Made by a program: the position numbers and the translations under genes | In this document: one piece after another, positions 61,865-64,000 of the stretch | How the letters are laid out: every line of letters starts with the position of its first letter | Position numbering within the stretch: position 1 is the stretch's first letter | Assembly: GCA_023435705.1 (NCBI GenBank) | Contig: JAEYRH010000003.1 | Coordinates: 186,001 to 250,000, forward strand | Reading direction: 5' to 3' | DNA from: Bacillota bacterium | Lineage (GTDB): Bacteria > Bacillota > Clostridia > Christensenellales > UMGS416 | DNA length: 64,000 bases | Notes under the pieces: model-generated | Seen by the model: the letters and a program-made list of their open reading frames with translations, nothing else | What the model was told of the DNA's origin: nothing | Database searches by the model: none

Positions 61865-62674
61865 ATGCCCAATCAACTCGAATACACTTATGCCAAGTTG
61901 ATCCAACTAGCTTCCACCCTGCCCGGTGTGCAGTCCATCGGCCGAAGCGGCGGAAGGGCGCTGCCGGCATCTCCAACTGATGGCGACATTGACATCTTCC
62001 TGTATTGCGATGAAATTCCATCGCGTGACGCCCGGAAAGCCATACTTGACAGCGTGAGCGCTGAACTTGACACCGCTGCAAAAGTCGGCGTGTTCAGCGG
62101 CGGCCGCTGGGGCGTTGGTGACTTTGCCAGCATCCAGGGTGTGGAGACATGGCTCATGTATTTCACCTTGGAGCAGGCTGCCGCCGAGGTGGATGCTGTG
62201 CTGCGTGGAGAGCAGCCGGACCGGGAGGGCGGCTTCTATCCTACGGGCCGCTGCGCGATGTACTTGGGCATGGAGGTGCTGCTTGACCGGAGTGGGTTCC
62301 TGCGAGGAATGAAAGAGAAGATCGCTCATTATCCGGAGGCGCTTGCCGAAAAGCTTGTGCGGCACCATTTATCTGCACTAAACGACACCGAAGACCTTGA
62401 GCGCGCTGTGGCCCGCAAAGACCCGCTGCTCTACCACTTTGCTCTGGATATTGCCTTGGATCATTTCCTGCAGGCGCTGTTTGCCCGGAACCGTGTGTTT
62501 TTCCCCAGCCGGAAACGGTCACTGGAGCATATCGCCGGTTTTGCGTCCAAGCCAGCGGATTGTGAGCAAAGGATCCTGGATGTGATCCGTCTTGGGAGCA
62601 CCGCAGAGGGGATTGGGCAATCCTGCGACATGTGGAGCGGTTTGACAAGCGACCTCAAGGTATTGTGCCATTGA
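61865..62674 (+). CDS. Nucleotidyltransferase-domain protein
   Basis: A 269-residue protein. The N-terminus has the polymerase-beta-like motif GRSGGRALPASPTDGDIDIFLY, where the DxD (GDIDI) binds metal and GRSGG replaces the usual GSxxxG. The remainder is helical (HHLSALNDTEDLERA, ALDIALDHFLQALFARNR), like the substrate-binding part of DUF4037-type nucleotidyltransferases. Substrate unknown; an antibiotic-modifying role is possible but unsupported. ATG with GAAGGTGA upstream. Confidence 0.7.
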   Translation: MPNQLEYTYAKLIQLASTLPGVQSIGRSGGRALPASPTDGDIDIFLYCDEIPSRDARKAILDSVSAELDTAAKVGVFSGGRWGVGDFASIQGVETWLMYFTLEQAAAEVDAVLRGEQPDREGGFYPTGRCAMYLGMEVLLDRSGFLRGMKEKIAHYPEALAEKLVRHHLSALNDTEDLERAVARKDPLLYHFALDIALDHFLQALFARNRVFFPSRKRSLEHIAGFASKPADCEQRILDVIRLGSTAEGIGQSCDMWSGLTSDLKVLCH

Positions 62675-62747
62675 TGATAGGCTGCGCCTGAGCCACCAGA
62701 TAATGGCCCCGATCAATAAAATGTGGCCGAGATGAAGATATCAGGTA

Positions 62748-62777
62748 GCGGGCCGGGACGGAGCCCGGCCCCTACTG
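62748..62777. repeat. Short GC-rich palindromic repeat
   Basis: A hairpin with GGGCCGGG/CCCGGCCC arms that matches 8053-8082 at 29 of 30 bases and shares its core with 46978-46993. It lies 25 bases past the end of the minus-strand cotF-type gene and may act in its termination. Confidence 0.65.
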
Positions 62778-62801
62778 TTTTGTGGTCCGCGACCGGATAT
62801 G

Positions 62802-63266
62802 TTACTGCGCGTTGTACATGCCGTGGCTTTGCATATAATTGAAGAGCCCCTCGCCGTGCTGTTGTTCTTCCTTCTGGATGTGGTTGAGGGCGTTGCGCAT
62901 ATCGGCGTTCTTGAATTCGAAGATCGCAGTGTCATATGCGCCGGACACAAACTTTTCGGTCATCAGCATGTCATTGCAGAGGGCAGCGTCATCCTTGTTG
63001 TTCATGCCGTTTGTTGCGGTGGGTTGTGGGGCGGGCTGGGCGTTCTGCTGGCCTTGCTGGTTCATCGCGGGCACGTTGCCGGAGAGCATTTGATTGACCG
63101 AGTTCAGGTGTGTCTGCTCCTGGCTTGCATAATTGTTGAACAGCTGCTTTAGCTGCGCATCCTTGGCCTGGTTGGCGTAGGCGCTGTATTTGTCCACGCA
63201 GAGCTGCTCGTGCTTTTGCTGGTCCTGCAACAACGATCTTTCTTTTTGTGTTAAACTTACTGCCAT
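62802..63266 (-). CDS. CotF-type spore coat protein
   Basis: A 154-residue protein of the Coat_F group (ferritin-like helical fold): LTQKERSLLQDQQKHEQLCVDKY, LKQLFNNYASQEQTHLN, and a second helical pair after a Gln/Pro/Asn-rich linker (NQQGQQNAQPAPQPTA), with LMTEKFVSGAYDTAIFEF and a final EEQQHGEGLFNYMQ. Found in coats of Bacillus and clostridial spores. ATG with AGGAGG upstream. Supports the host being a spore former. Confidence 0.88.
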   Translation of the reverse strand: MAVSLTQKERSLLQDQQKHEQLCVDKYSAYANQAKDAQLKQLFNNYASQEQTHLNSVNQMLSGNVPAMNQQGQQNAQPAPQPTATNGMNNKDDAALCNDMLMTEKFVSGAYDTAIFEFKNADMRNALNHIQKEEQQHGEGLFNYMQSHGMYNAQ

Positions 63267-63340
63267 ATTCCATTACCTCCTGCCGATAGGGTTGGCAGAA
63301 GGTGGGGGGATTATGCGAGGATTAGGAGAGGAGCAAACGT

Positions 63341-63853
63341 ATGGTGATAGAAACTGAGAGACTGATCATCCGGCCGTTTGAGGAATCCGATCTTGAGGAA
63401 TTCATGAGGCTTCTGGACATCCCGGAGGTGGAGGGCTGGCGGATGCAGAAGCCCCGGGCAAAAGAATTCCTGGACTGGCAAATATCAAACTATCAGGCGA
63501 TGGACATTGTGCATGGCGCAGTTTGCATGGGCGTGTTTGACAAGGCCACCGGCAGGGTGCTTGGTGCTGCAGGCGCCGGGGAGCATGATGATCTGCATGA
63601 GCCAGAGCTGTTCTACAACATGTTGCCTGAAGCAAGGGGTAGGGGGTATGCCAAGGAGGCCGCGCGGGCGGTCACGGAGTGGGCTTTTGCCAATTACGAT
63701 ATACCCCGCCTGATCGCAACGGTGGAAGTGGGGAATGTGGCGTCTCAGAGGGTTGTGGAAAGCTGTGGGTTTGAGTTTGTGGAGGAGAGGGAGTTGCTGG
63801 TGCATATCACGGGGGAGAAGTATGTATTCCGGTATTATATAAAGTATCAGTGA
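63341..63853 (+). CDS. GNAT-family N-acetyltransferase (RimJ/RimL-like)
   Basis: A 170-residue acetyltransferase: ETERLIIRPFEESDL at the start, LFYNMLPEARGRGYAKEAARA (acetyl-CoA pyrophosphate loop) and NVASQRVVESCGFEFVEE near the C-terminus, the RimJ/RimL pattern. Substrate may be a ribosomal protein N-terminus or small amine. ATG with GGAG (GAGAGGAGC) upstream. Monocistronic. Confidence 0.87.
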   Translation: MVIETERLIIRPFEESDLEEFMRLLDIPEVEGWRMQKPRAKEFLDWQISNYQAMDIVHGAVCMGVFDKATGRVLGAAGAGEHDDLHEPELFYNMLPEARGRGYAKEAARAVTEWAFANYDIPRLIATVEVGNVASQRVVESCGFEFVEERELLVHITGEKYVFRYYIKYQ

Positions 63854-63894
63854 AACATGGATCAGGTTGGACAACTACAGTTGGATAGGGGACT

Positions 63895-63997
63895 ACTTGC
63901 CTCCCTCTTGAGGGAGGTGCCGCCAAAAGCGGTGGAGGGAGTTTCACGAACTCACCCTGTCATCTTCGATGACATCCCCCTCAGGAGGGGGACAAGT
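63895..63997. repeat. Complete palindromic element with inverted ends
   Basis: A 103-base unit beginning ACTTGCCTCCCTC and ending GAGGGGGACAAGT, 11 of 13 bases inverted. Inside: CTCCCTC/GAGGGAG, GCCGCC/GGCGGT-like and GTCATC/GATGAC hairpins. Parts of it recur at 49826-49852 and 49870-49967. MITE-like; no gene. Confidence 0.7.
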
Positions 63998-64000
63998 GTA

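Overview
This window reads as chromosomal DNA of an anaerobic, spore-forming, motile member of the Firmicutes (class Clostridia), with fairly GC-rich genes and AT-rich promoters. The grounds are: strong Shine-Dalgarno sequences, including many GTG and TTG starts; textbook sigma-A promoters with 16-18 bp spacers; a T-box leader; Firmicutes-type gene sets (scpA-scpB, recJ-apt-rel, GlpP, HemZ, BlaI with an M56 peptidase); spore genes (CotF-type coat protein, YaaH-like GH18 hydrolase); and oxygen-independent enzymes. No rRNA, tRNA, CRISPR array, prophage or transposase gene was seen. The genus cannot be named from this sequence.

Layout. 1-5.3 kb: a Nudix hydrolase fragment, a lipoprotein serpin, an aminoglycoside-adenylyltransferase-like protein, a T-box leader (apparent leucine specifier) ahead of an acyl-CoA ligase, and a small P-loop kinase. 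5.3-12.7 kb: a REC-HDOD regulator divergent from argG and argH, then a membrane-anchored GH18 hydrolase, a PspC protein and a QueG-like Fe-S protein. 12.8-16 kb: a tiny duplicated hydrophobic protein, and an FAD oxidoreductase-purA operon. 16-25.7 kb: two tandem GT4 glycosyltransferases, a four-domain CoA-disulfide reductase/rhodanese/TusA/DsrE fusion, YebC, a G5-3D cell-wall protein and a CapA lipoprotein. 25.8-34 kb: a zinc-ribbon protein with a divergent Fpg/Nei homolog, an HD hydrolase, an M50 protease, scpAB, glpP, a cupin, a MerR regulator, and the ACT/DUF711 pair. 34-44.5 kb: two chemoreceptors, a SulP transporter, a DUF1330 protein, secDF and a secreted orphan. 44.5-55.3 kb: AraC/melA, tdh-kbl and recJ-apt-rel. 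55.3-59.1 kb: a BlaI repressor with an M56 (BlaR1-type) metalloprotease whose outer domain is a seven-bladed RCC1-like propeller, plus a tandem lipoprotein copy of that propeller. 59.2-64 kb: dtd, an MBL hydrolase and hemZ as one operon, a nucleotidyltransferase, a CotF coat protein and a GNAT acetyltransferase.

The most unusual parts are the BlaI/M56-RCC1 locus and the leucine-type T-box on an acyl-CoA ligase. In the first, the usual penicillin-sensor domain is replaced by a beta-propeller; the gene carries an internal ribosome-binding site and sits next to a truncated duplicate. In the second, the arrangement suggests leucine-starvation control of acid activation, possibly isovalerate for reductive leucine synthesis. 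Also notable are an Fpg-like protein without its catalytic proline, a shared C-terminal tail on both chemoreceptors, a large palindromic element between tdh and kbl, and several families of short palindromic intergenic repeats.

Start codons were chosen by Shine-Dalgarno position and family length. Several differ from the longest reading frame. Functions are homology inferences from motifs read by eye; no database search was run.
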